A stretch of 8,747 nt of DNA from Nitrospira sp. (lineage in GTDB: Bacteria > Nitrospirota > JACRHL01), in contig JALWRU010000052.1 in NCBI GenBank assembly GCA_026994095.1, positions 1 through 8,747 on the forward strand, in the 5' to 3' direction. A program made the position numbers and the translations under genes. The notes beneath the pieces were generated by a model. That model was not told the origin of the DNA. It searched no databases and saw nothing but the letters and a program-made list of their open reading frames with translations. Of this stretch, positions 1-6,393 are shown one piece after another; position 1 is the stretch's first letter; each line of letters begins with the position of its first letter.

Positions 1-440
1 CGTGGACCCAGTGGATGGGCCGGAGGGGTCTCTTCATCCACCCAGCCGCCCTGTTGATTGCCGTAGATGCCGGTACTGGACAGGTAGACGATCGGCCCCC
101 GCCACTGGACCGACTGGAGCGTGGCCACAATCTGCGGGGTCAGGTCGATAAAGTCCTCCCCTTCGGTACGCAAGGGGCCGATGGCAATGACCACTGCCCG
201 GTGACAGCGCAGTAGCCCGATCAGGTCGGTATGGTGGCTGTCTTCACGCAGGTTCAGCAGTGCCGGGGTCGCGCCGCTGGCAGCGATGGCAGCAAACCGG
301 GCCTCGCGGGTGGTGGTGCCGGTGACCGCATGGCCTGCGGTAGTGAGCCTGCGGGCAATGGCCTGACCGGAGTAACCACAGCCGAGGATCAACACCGGAG
401 AGTCGGACGACAGGGCAGCATGTGATGTAGATTCAGTCAT
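1..440 (-). CDS. NAD-dependent epimerase/dehydratase, atypical SDR (YeeZ-like), 3' part outside window
   Basis: Partial gene: the ATG is at 440-438 and the frame stays open to the window edge, giving about 146 residues. The N-terminus has the Rossmann nucleotide-binding motif VLILGCGYSGQAIARRL (about residues 16-32, GxGxxG type). Farther on are VVIAIGP and then YLSSTGIYG followed by WVDE (about 118-135). The SSTGIYG/WVDE pair is typical of the atypical SDR group represented by E. coli YeeZ. By family it binds NAD(P) and acts in the cytoplasm on a sugar-nucleotide or related substrate, which is not known here. The tail is absent, so any substrate-binding residues beyond the YG motif cannot be judged. 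No clear Shine-Dalgarno precedes the ATG. It is divergent from radC, with 67 bp between the start codons. Confidence 0.85.
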   Translation of the reverse strand, partial: MTESTSHAALSSDSPVLILGCGYSGQAIARRLTTAGHAVTGTTTREARFAAIAASGATPALLNLREDSHHTDLIGLLRCHRAVVIAIGPLRTEGEDFIDLTPQIVATLQSVQWRGPIVYLSSTGIYGNQQGGWVDEETPPAHPLGP

Positions 441-507
441 AATTGTCTGGATACGATATCCTATACGGGCGGCCCCGGATGAGGGCATTTTTTGGAATGG
501 GCGTGTT
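441..507. promoter_or_regulatory. Divergent intergenic region, epimerase/radC, with a small inverted repeat
   Basis: This 67-bp gap must hold the start signals for both the epimerase gene (leftward) and radC (rightward). It contains a perfect inverted repeat GGATA-CGA-TATCC at 449-461, placed nearer the epimerase start. AT-rich hexamers such as TATCCT (457-462) and, on the minus strand, TATAGG (465-460) resemble -10 boxes, but neither has a convincing -35 partner. Calling the repeat an operator is inference; arms this short could arise by chance. Confidence 0.3.
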
Positions 508-1236
508 ATGGCCGGGGCCTCCGACAAACCGTTACATCACGGCCACCGGGAACGCTTGCGCGAACGGGCCGCTGCCGGGCTGGATAGCTTTGCCGACCAT
601 GAGGTGCTGGAACTGCTGCTGTTCTCGGTCATCCCTCGTGCCAATACCAACCCCATCGCCCACCGCCTGCTGGCCCGTTTTGGCAGCCTGAGCGCGGTGC
701 TGGAGGCCGACCCGAGGGATTTGGCCACGGTGGAGGGCATGGGTGCGCGGGCGGCCTCATTTTTAACCCTGATGCCGCCCCTTACACGCCGCTATCTGCA
801 CGACCGGGTGGTGACCGACCGACCTCGGCTGGAAGGGCCGGTATCGGTGTCGGAATACCTGGTGCCACTGCTGGCCGGTCGGGCGGAGGAGGTGGCTTAC
901 CTGCTCTGTCTGGATGCCAGTCTGGGGGTGCGCTACCCGGCCCTGCTGGGCAGCGGCAGCGTGGCCTCGACAGCGGTCACCCCCCGGCAGGTGGTGGAGG
1001 TGGCCCTGCGCCACCGGGCGGTGTCGGTCATTCTGGCCCACAATCACCCCTCTGGCAGCCTTGCGCCATCCGGTGCGGACCGGGCCATGACTTGTCGTAT
1101 CTATGCGGCGCTGGCGGCGGTGGACATACCGCTGCTGGACCATGTGATTGTGGCGGGTGAAAAGACCTACAGTTTTGAGCGGTCCGGCATCTGGCCGCCG
1201 GAGATGGAGCCGCCACCGGCGGAGTGGCAGGCCTAG
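508..1236 (+). CDS. radC: RadC family JAB/JAMM-domain protein
   Basis: 242 residues, the normal length for RadC. The N-terminal part (about 26-66) matches the conserved block containing HEVLELLLFSVIPRANTNP, followed by a helix-hairpin-helix-like stretch (about 61-83, VEGMGARAA). The C-terminal JAB domain (about 110-230) carries the metal-binding motif AHNHPSGSLAPSGAD: H178, H180 and D191, with S188. It ends with LLDHVIVAGEKTYSFERSG, the usual RadC tail. The name comes from an old radiation-sensitivity link. The JAMM fold predicts a zinc-dependent hydrolase or a DNA-associated role, but no firm activity is established for the family. The ATG at 508 is the first usable start in frame and has only a weak purine stretch upstream. 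The stop overlaps the mltD stop on the other strand. Confidence 0.95.
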   Translation: MAGASDKPLHHGHRERLRERAAAGLDSFADHEVLELLLFSVIPRANTNPIAHRLLARFGSLSAVLEADPRDLATVEGMGARAASFLTLMPPLTRRYLHDRVVTDRPRLEGPVSVSEYLVPLLAGRAEEVAYLLCLDASLGVRYPALLGSGSVASTAVTPRQVVEVALRHRAVSVILAHNHPSGSLAPSGADRAMTCRIYAALAAVDIPLLDHVIVAGEKTYSFERSGIWPPEMEPPPAEWQA

Positions 1237-3017
1237 CTGCCGCGGCTGACGATGACGATACGGTCGCCCGGTCGCAGCACGCTTTTGGAGGTGAGCCGGT
1301 TCCAGACCATCAGGTCCTTGATGCGCACCTTGTAGCGGTTGGCAATTTTCCACAGGCTGTCACCGCGTCGTACTTTGTGGGTAATCCGCTTGGTGCTGTT
1401 GGTGTTGCTGGCATAACTGCGTCCGCTCGGTACCAGAATGACCTTGCCCACCCGGATCATGGTCTTCTTCCCCATCTTGTTGGCCCGCTGGATGCGCGAT
1501 ACGCGGGTGCCATAGCGCTTGGCGATGGTCGACAGGGATTCGCCTGACCGCACCTTGTGGCGCACCAGAAAGCCGCTGCCCATGTTGCTGGCCTTCTTGG
1601 CCCATAACTCCTGCTCTGCCGCTTGAATGGCCGGGAAATTGGCGGCAAACAGGAGCTCGCTGCCCTTGGGGATGCGTACCTGATACGGCTTGTGATCCGG
1701 TGGGGTCAGGCCGCGCCGTAACTGGGCGTTTAAAAACTTGATCTCTTCTACCGGTACATTCACGGCACGGGCGATCGCGGTCAGGGCGGTAGGGCCGGTG
1801 ACGGTGACCTCGGTGGTTTCCCGTGGCGGGTGTGTCTCCACAAAAAAGCCGAAGGATTCCGGGCTCTTGCCGATGATGGCAGCGGCCAGAAATTTGGGCA
1901 CATAGTCGCGGGTCTCCTGGGGCAGAGCGTAGGCATTCCGCAGATCCCAGAAGGTTTTTCCGCCCACCCGCTTGAGGGCGTTGGCGACCCGTCCTTCCCC
2001 CACATTGTAGGAGGCCATGGCCAGATACCAGTCACCAAAACGGGCGTACAGGTCGGTCAGGTAGGTGGCAGCGGCATGGGTGGAGCGGGTCACGTCCCGG
2101 CGTTCATCCACCCAGTAGTCCTGTCGCAGGCCATACCGTTTGCCGGTGGACGCAATGAACTGCCACGGCCCGCTGGCACTGGCACGGGAGAAGGCATAGG
2201 GGTTAAAGCCACTCTCGATCATGGCCAGATAGACCATGTCTTCCGGCACCCCGTGCTGGCGCAGAATGGCTTTCATCTCCGGGATATAGGCACCGGCGCG
2301 GATCAGGTAGCGGGCAAAGGTGGGGCGCAGCCGGGTTTGAAAATACTCCAGATAGACCCGCACCGCTTCATTGACCTCGACCGGCACGTCGTACAGCACG
2401 TCCGACAGGGGGTCGGCTGAGGCGGTGATCGGCTCCGCCGGTGCGGTGGGCACTGTGGTGGGGGTCATGAGGCTGATCAGATCGGTGTGATCCGGGGTCC
2501 GGTTGTCTGTAGCAGCGGCATCGACAGGGTCTGGCGTGTCCGCAAGGGGGGTGGGGTCAGGTGATTGCAAGCTAGTCGTCACCGGATCATGACCCGCCTC
2601 TCTGACCTGCTGATCTACTGCCGGTTCATTTGCCGCAGGCGGAACCGGCGTGGATGGGGCAGCAACGCGAGAAAAACGTAGTGAGACCTGGTCATCGACA
2701 CGCCCCAGCAGGGTCGGCTGTTCCGGCGACATCGTGATGTCCTGCCAGTCGTCCGGTCGCGGCCAGGAGTCTTCCTGCACCAGCAGATCGACGATGCCGT
2801 TGTCTTCTGGTTCGCCAGACAGGCTTGGCTCGTCCGGTAGAGCGGTGTCTTCCATGGCTTCCAGTGGTGTCGGCAGCGAGGACACCAGCGGGTCGTCGGT
2901 CAGGTTGGGGCTGGCCGTACGGCTGCCCAACCATGTCGATGACGAGGCACACCCGCCCAGCAATAACGCCAGCATCATGGCAATAACAGAAGGTGTGGTA
3001 GTGAGGTGTCTATTCAA
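1233..3017 (-). CDS. mltD: Lytic murein transglycosylase MltD-like lipoprotein with LysM repeats
   Basis: 594 residues. A lipoprotein signal ends in LLGGC with the lipidated Cys at 23, so the protein should be anchored in the envelope, probably to the outer membrane. Residues 24 to about 205 form a long, low-complexity linker rich in Pro, Thr, Asp and Ala. The SLT (GH23) domain covers about 235-375: catalytic Glu268 in LAMIESGFNP, then ASGPWQFIASTGKRYGL and LAMASYNVGEGRV. A degenerate LysM-like segment (about 405-450) is followed by two clear LysM repeats at about 487-530 (HKVRSGESLSTIAKRYG) and 547-591 (HKVRRGDSLWKIANRYK), which bind peptidoglycan. By family it cuts the MurNAc-GlcNAc bond and leaves 1,6-anhydroMurNAc. 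The start is TTG at 3017-3015. The next ATG (2978) would leave only nine residues before the lipobox Cys and no positive charge, so TTG is preferred although no Shine-Dalgarno is visible. E. coli MltD is shorter (about 450 residues), mainly because of the linker. Confidence 0.93.
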   Translation of the reverse strand: MNRHLTTTPSVIAMMLALLLGGCASSSTWLGSRTASPNLTDDPLVSSLPTPLEAMEDTALPDEPSLSGEPEDNGIVDLLVQEDSWPRPDDWQDITMSPEQPTLLGRVDDQVSLRFSRVAAPSTPVPPAANEPAVDQQVREAGHDPVTTSLQSPDPTPLADTPDPVDAAATDNRTPDHTDLISLMTPTTVPTAPAEPITASADPLSDVLYDVPVEVNEAVRVYLEYFQTRLRPTFARYLIRAGAYIPEMKAILRQHGVPEDMVYLAMIESGFNPYAFSRASASGPWQFIASTGKRYGLRQDYWVDERRDVTRSTHAAATYLTDLYARFGDWYLAMASYNVGEGRVANALKRVGGKTFWDLRNAYALPQETRDYVPKFLAAAIIGKSPESFGFFVETHPPRETTEVTVTGPTALTAIARAVNVPVEEIKFLNAQLRRGLTPPDHKPYQVRIPKGSELLFAANFPAIQAAEQELWAKKASNMGSGFLVRHKVRSGESLSTIAKRYGTRVSRIQRANKMGKKTMIRVGKVILVPSGRSYASNTNSTKRITHKVRRGDSLWKIANRYKVRIKDLMVWNRLTSKSVLRPGDRIVIVSRGS

Positions 3018-3100
3018 AGCAGGTGGTGTCGGCAGGAGGCAGGCCTCGACCGGGTGGCGGTCAATTGCACAGCCTTTGAGCAGGCGCCGATGATGAAAAG

Positions 3101-3128
3101 TCTATGGTTCCCCGTTTCTGGCTGTCAA
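3101..3128 (-). promoter_or_regulatory. Candidate sigma-70 promoter for mltD
   Basis: On the minus strand a perfect -35 box TTGACA lies at 3128-3123. After 16 bases comes CATAGA (3106-3101), a poor -10 box with three of six matches; TAGACT three bases further downstream matches four of six but with a 19-bp spacer. Transcription would begin near 3095 and leave a leader of about 75 nt before the TTG start. The box lies inside the large inverted repeat and touches its left arm. Confidence 0.4.
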
Positions 3129-3181
3129 ATTAAACCCGCATCTGGAAGCGACGGACCGGGCCGCAATCTTCCGGGGAACCA
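3105..3181. repeat. Perfect 10-bp inverted repeat with arms 57 bp apart
   Basis: The left arm TGGTTCCCCG is at 3105-3114 and the right arm CGGGGAACCA at 3172-3181; they are exact reverse complements. The 57-bp interval contains the candidate mltD -35 box. It could be a pair of half-sites for a regulator that loops the DNA, or a long hairpin in the divergent leader. Chance is possible but not very likely in an interval this short. Confidence 0.45.
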
Positions 3182-3227
3182 ACCACATGCTGTCCCGGCA
3201 GGATTGAATCGTTCCGCTCTTATCGGC

Positions 3228-3257
3228 TGTACACGGCGGGAACTGTTGTCCTAATAT
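3228..3257 (+). promoter_or_regulatory. Candidate sigma-70 promoter for the tolC-like gene
   Basis: A -10-like box TAATAT lies at 3252-3257. It is preceded after 18 bp by TGTACA (3228-3233), which matches TTGACA at four of six positions. Transcription would begin near 3264. This overlaps the alternative GTG start at 3259, which supports the ATG at 3316 as the true start of the gene. Confidence 0.4.
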
Positions 3258-3269
3258 AGTGCGGCCCGG

Positions 3270-3293
3270 CGGTGGTCAATCGATCAACCGCTG
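3270..3293. repeat. Imperfect dyad just downstream of the tolC promoter
   Basis: The dyad is centred on ATCGAT (3279-3284), with outer half-sites GGT (3274-3276) and ACC (3287-3289) and two mismatched positions per side between. Pairing continues weakly outward to C3270/G3293. Its position, a few bases past the predicted transcription start, would suit a repressor operator. No regulator gene is present in the window, so this is inference only. Confidence 0.25.
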
Positions 3294-3315
3294 GACCGGG
3301 CTTGCCGGCATTTTT

Positions 3316-4719
3316 ATGAACAGCACAATTCCATATCGTCGTCATTTGCCCCCTTGTGCCCTGTGGTGGGGTGTGCTCATGACGGGGCTGTTATTGATGA
3401 TACCAGCCTTACCGGCAGGTGCTGAGGATTTTACTGCGCTGTTTCAGCGGGCGGAGGCATTTCATGAGTCGGTCGGCGAGGCCCGCGCTCGCTTTGAACA
3501 GTCCCGGCAGGAGCGCCGCAAGGTGCTGGCCAAGCTGTTGCCCCGGCTGTCGCTGGATGCCTCCATCGGTCGGCGCAGTTCGGCGGTGACCACCAATTTT
3601 GGCCCGACCCGGTCGGTGTTACGCCCCAAAGAGACCCGTGATCTGTCGTTGGCATTGGGGCAGACACTCTATACCGGCGGGCGGGCCACCACCCAGCTGA
3701 AAATCGCTACCCTGGGGCGCACCCTGGGGGCGCTGGGGTTACAGTCGGCCCGCGAGGCGTTGCTGCTGGCGTTGGCCCAGTCCTATTTTGAGATCAAGAC
3801 CCATCAGGAAAATCTGGCCAGCGTGAGCGACCGGCTTGCCGCCATGCAGCGCCACCTGCAAGCGGCGCAGGCGCGGGTATCGTTGGGGGCCGATGTCCGG
3901 GCCTCGGCCCTGCGGCTGGAAGCCGAGGTGGCACGGCTGCGGTCTGAAAAATTGACGGTGGAAGACGCGCTGGCCTCGGCGCGGGAGTCCCTCGCTGCAC
4001 TCACCGGGCAGGGCCCGGATACTACACTGGGTAACGGGCCTGATCTGTCCTCCATTGATGCCCTGCTGGGCAAGGACGCTGCCGACCGGGCTGCACAGGT
4101 GGCGCTGGAGCAACGTGTCGATCTGAAGGTGGCCGCCGGTGAAACCGCCGCCGCCGGGTTGGCGGTCAAGTCCACCGTGGGTACGTTTTTACCGCTGGTG
4201 GACCTGGAGGGGGTCTACCTGACCCAGAGTCAGGACCCGTCCTCGTCGTTCTCACCGGAAGAGGACGCTTTTATCACCCTGTCGTTGAAGTGGGACCTGT
4301 TCAAGGGCGGTGAAAATGTGGCCGAGCGCCGCCGTGCCCGCTCCGAATTTCAGGAAAAACGGCTGCAAAGTCGCCGTCTGGTGCGGGAGATCCGGCTGGA
4401 GGTGAGGCAGGCGGTACGCGGGGTACGGGTGGCACAGCAACGGGTGGCCTCTCTGGACGAGGCGTCCTCCTATGCGGCTGAGAACCACCGTATCGTCACC
4501 GAAACCTACAAGGCGGGTGCGGCCACCTATCTGGATGTGATCGACGCCAGCACGACCTTTGGCGACGCTCGCAGGGACTTGGCCAATGCCCGCTTTGACT
4601 ACTCGCTGGCGCTATTGCGGCTGGCCCAATCCACCGGCCAGTTGCTGCCGCTGGTGGGCGAGCAGCCAGCGCAGGATCCGCGCTGGGCGCAGATGTTATC
4701 GCAGGTGACCGAGCGCTAA
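3316..4719 (+). CDS. TolC-family outer-membrane channel protein
   Basis: 467 residues from the ATG at 3316. The signal peptide has a hydrophobic core (about 16-30) and a likely cleavage after PAGA (residue 36). The mature part is built of two OEP (outer membrane efflux protein) repeats: long amphipathic Ala/Arg/Glu-rich helices interrupted by short beta segments such as RDLSLALGQTLYTGGR and AFITLSLKWDLFKGGENV. The typical final motif TYKAGAATYLDVIDASTTF is followed by ALLRLAQSTGQL. By family it forms a trimeric outer-membrane barrel with a periplasmic tunnel, used by type I secretion or by RND, MFS or ABC efflux systems. No membrane-fusion or pump gene is in the window, so its partner and cargo are unknown. 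The in-frame GTG at 3259 would place 19 unsuitable residues before the signal peptide and overlaps the predicted -10 box. No strong Shine-Dalgarno precedes the ATG. Confidence 0.92.
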   Translation: MNSTIPYRRHLPPCALWWGVLMTGLLLMIPALPAGAEDFTALFQRAEAFHESVGEARARFEQSRQERRKVLAKLLPRLSLDASIGRRSSAVTTNFGPTRSVLRPKETRDLSLALGQTLYTGGRATTQLKIATLGRTLGALGLQSAREALLLALAQSYFEIKTHQENLASVSDRLAAMQRHLQAAQARVSLGADVRASALRLEAEVARLRSEKLTVEDALASARESLAALTGQGPDTTLGNGPDLSSIDALLGKDAADRAAQVALEQRVDLKVAAGETAAAGLAVKSTVGTFLPLVDLEGVYLTQSQDPSSSFSPEEDAFITLSLKWDLFKGGENVAERRRARSEFQEKRLQSRRLVREIRLEVRQAVRGVRVAQQRVASLDEASSYAAENHRIVTETYKAGAATYLDVIDASTTFGDARRDLANARFDYSLALLRLAQSTGQLLPLVGEQPAQDPRWAQMLSQVTER

Positions 4720-4780
4720 CGCTGCTCCTCCGCCAAGGGGGGCTATCCCGGCAGGAAAGAGGTGCCGTACACTGGTGGAT

Positions 4781-4794
4781 GGGGCGTGTGCCCC
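4781..4794 (+). repeat. Small GC-rich hairpin upstream of the SOR-like gene
   Basis: GGGGC-GTGT-GCCCC forms a perfect 5-bp stem with a 4-base loop, midway between the tolC-like stop and the next gene. It has no T-run, so it is not a standard intrinsic terminator. It could stabilise the 3' end of the upstream message or lie in the leader of the downstream gene. Confidence 0.3.
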
Positions 4795-4817
4795 GACCGG
4801 TTGTGCCTACCCCTGTC

Positions 4818-4823
4818 AGGAGA
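4818..4823 (+). promoter_or_regulatory. Ribosome binding site that sets the start of the SOR-like gene
   Basis: AGGAGA lies seven bases before the ATG at 4831. It is the best Shine-Dalgarno seen in the window and rules out the in-frame ATG at 4762, which would put 23 residues in front of a good signal peptide. Confidence 0.75.
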
Positions 4824-4830
4824 CTCTGTT

Positions 4831-5220
4831 ATGTTGCTGCGTTTGACCATGGTTGCCCTGTTGCTGATTCCGGGTGTGGCGTACGCCGCCGGAGCGTTTG
4901 ACCAGTTACAGACCAGCGACAATGCTGCTCACACCCCGGTGATTTCCGCCCCGGACAAGGTCAAGGCAGGTGAGCCGTTTGAGGTGACCATCACCATCGG
5001 CAAGAAGCCGCACCCCACCGATACCAGCCATTTTGTGCGTTATATCGCCCTGTACGCTGGTGAGGTAGAGGTGGCGCGGGCGCTGCTGACCCCGACCCTG
5101 TCGGTGCCCAAGGTGACCTTTACCATCAAATTGCAGCAGTCGGCCACCCTGCGGGCGCTGGCCGCACCGAACCACTCGGCGGCCTGGGTCACCGAGCATG
5201 CGGTCAAGGTCAACCACTAA
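4831..5220 (+). CDS. Exported superoxide-reductase-like (desulfoferrodoxin/neelaredoxin fold) protein lacking the Cys ligand
   Basis: 129 residues with a Sec signal peptide (about 1-20, cleaved near VAYA|AG), so the product is periplasmic. The mature part follows class II superoxide reductases over its whole length: FDQLQTSDNAAHTPVI near the N-terminus, FEVTITIGKKPHP, SHFVRYIALY, then VTFTIKL and a final LRALAAPNHSAAW block. In the family, iron is held by four His and one Cys. Here H34, H61 and H67 line up with three of the His ligands. The C-N-x-H segment reads P-N-H-S, so the Cys is Pro113 and the last His is Ser116, with a His at 115. The Glu-Lys before the first His ligand is Ala-Ala. The protein has no Cys at all. 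It is therefore probably not a normal superoxide reductase; it may bind another metal or only keep the fold. It converges on a di-haem peroxidase gene 27 bp away. Confidence 0.75.
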   Translation: MLLRLTMVALLLIPGVAYAAGAFDQLQTSDNAAHTPVISAPDKVKAGEPFEVTITIGKKPHPTDTSHFVRYIALYAGEVEVARALLTPTLSVPKVTFTIKLQQSATLRALAAPNHSAAWVTEHAVKVNH

Positions 5221-5238
5221 CCGGACGAACAGCCGGTT
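5219..5238. terminator. Weak hairpin between convergent genes
   Basis: AACCGG (5219-5224) and CCGGTT (5233-5238) form a 6-bp stem with an 8-base loop, beginning within the stop codon of the SOR-like gene. On the plus strand it is followed by only one further T before GAGG, and on the minus strand there is no T-run. Its place between two converging genes suits a terminator, but the sequence is weak for one. Confidence 0.3.
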
Positions 5239-5247
5239 TGAGGCCCG

Positions 5248-6342
5248 CTATTCGGGGTCAGGCGGCAGGGGTGGCGGCGTGATCAGGACCGGGTCGCCGC
5301 TGAAGGCCTGCAAGAACGCCAACAGATCGGCAGTCTCCTGATCGGTGAGTTTGAAGGCGTGCATCTCCGGGTCGAGCTGGGGATTGTCGGTCCCCCCCTG
5401 TTTATAAAAATCGAGCACCTGCTCCAGCGTAGCGAAGCGGCCATCGTGCATATAAGGCGCGGTGCTGGCAATGTTGCGCAGGGTCGGCACCCGGAACTTG
5501 CCCCGGTCCTCATCCCGCTTGGTGACGTTGTAACGACCCAGGTCAGGAGTCGGGTGGTCGATCCCTACACCGATGTTACGAAAGCGAAAGTCGGTCAGGT
5601 CGGCAGTAAAATCGTCAAAGCGGTGGCATTTGGCGCAGTTGGCCCGGTCTTTTTCCCGAAACAGGGCCATGCCGCGTATCTGTGACGCGGTCATGGCACT
5701 CTTGTCACGACCGTATTTGTAGCGGTCAAAGGGTGAGTTGCCGGTCAATACCGTGCGCTCGAAGGAGGCGATGGCCTTAACTGTGTTATCGATGGTGATG
5801 GGGCCGTCGCCAAATACCTGGTTGAACTGACGCACATAGCCGGGGATGGCCGACAGGGTAGCAACCACCTGTTTGAAGGTATTGCCCATCTCTACCGGAT
5901 TGGCGATCGGCCCTTTGGCCTGCTCTTCCAGCGACGGGGCGCGGCCATCCCAGAACTGGGTATCGCTGTAGGCCGCGTTCAGTACGGTGGGTGCGCTACG
6001 GTTGCCAGTCTGGCCCTTCACCCCGAAGGCCAACGACAGGCCGTTGCTCCAGCCCAGCCTGGGGTCGTGGCAACTGGCGCAGGAGACGGTGCCGTCCACC
6101 GACAGGCGCGGGTCAAAATAGAGTTGCCTGCCCAGCGCAATCTTGGCGGGGGTTTGCGGATTGTCCTTGGGGATCAAGAGCGGGTCGAGCCCCAGCGGCG
6201 GCTCGGTGAACGGGCCGACCTGCATCTTGATGGTTTTGACGGTATTCATTGGTGGCGACTGGGCGCTGTCCGCCGGACCCGGGTGGAGTGCCAATACCAT
6301 GCTGCCCCCCAGCACCACGGCCCATCCCATCAATTTTTTCAT
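5248..6342 (-). CDS. Periplasmic di-haem cytochrome c peroxidase
   Basis: 364 residues. A signal peptide (about 1-27, cleavage near ADSA|QS) directs it to the periplasm. It carries two c-type haem sites: CASCH at 88-92 and CAKCH at 236-240. It also has the family blocks GRQLYFDPRLS, GNRSAPTVLNAAY, FWDGRAPSLEEQA, NPVEMG, FRNIG and VPTLRNIASTAPYMHDGRFATLEQVL. These place it in the CcpA/MauG superfamily, on the bacterial peroxidase side, which reduces H2O2 to water with electrons from a small cytochrome or azurin. The axial ligand of the second haem was not assigned. The chosen ATG (6342) has AAGGAA eight bases upstream; an ATG ten codons earlier (6372) lacks that and precedes the charged start of the signal peptide. 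It ends in a short Pro-rich tail. It follows nadK by 51 bp and may share its transcript. Confidence 0.93.
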   Translation of the reverse strand: MKKLMGWAVVLGGSMVLALHPGPADSAQSPPMNTVKTIKMQVGPFTEPPLGLDPLLIPKDNPQTPAKIALGRQLYFDPRLSVDGTVSCASCHDPRLGWSNGLSLAFGVKGQTGNRSAPTVLNAAYSDTQFWDGRAPSLEEQAKGPIANPVEMGNTFKQVVATLSAIPGYVRQFNQVFGDGPITIDNTVKAIASFERTVLTGNSPFDRYKYGRDKSAMTASQIRGMALFREKDRANCAKCHRFDDFTADLTDFRFRNIGVGIDHPTPDLGRYNVTKRDEDRGKFRVPTLRNIASTAPYMHDGRFATLEQVLDFYKQGGTDNPQLDPEMHAFKLTDQETADLLAFLQAFSGDPVLITPPPLPPDPE

Positions 6343-6351
6343 GCCATCGGT

Positions 6352-6357
6352 TCCTTG
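6352..6357 (-). promoter_or_regulatory. Ribosome binding site of the peroxidase gene
   Basis: On the minus strand AAGGAA (6357-6352) sits eight bases before the ATG at 6342. It favours that start over the in-frame ATG at 6372. Confidence 0.65.
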
Positions 6358-6393
6358 TATAGCGCTGCCCATACGCCGGAAATATGCCCCTGT

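Larger units (their letters stand above)
3018..3315. other. Divergent intergenic region between mltD and the tolC-like gene
   Basis: This 298-bp stretch separates two outward-facing genes. The ORFs crossing it look like chance frames and match no protein family I know. It holds a candidate minus-strand promoter, a candidate plus-strand promoter, a widely spaced 10-bp inverted repeat and a dyad near 3270-3293; each is listed separately. No tRNA or recognisable riboswitch was seen. Confidence 0.6.

Noticed and set aside
763..1353. 196-residue open frame antisense to radC
   Set aside because: It lies opposite a clear radC gene, has Arg/His/Gln-rich composition typical of a shadow frame in GC-rich DNA, and shows no motif.
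1830..2420. 196-residue open frame antisense to mltD
   Set aside because: It lies opposite the conserved SLT domain, with low-complexity Gly/His composition and no recognisable domain.
3006..3254. 82-residue frame in the divergent intergenic region
   Set aside because: Its ATG has no Shine-Dalgarno, it overlaps the mltD start, and the product has no signal, motif or family resemblance.
4712..4723. AGCG-CTAA-CGCT hairpin at the end of the tolC-like gene, considered as a terminator
   Set aside because: The stem is only 4 bp, it spans the stop codon and no T-run follows.
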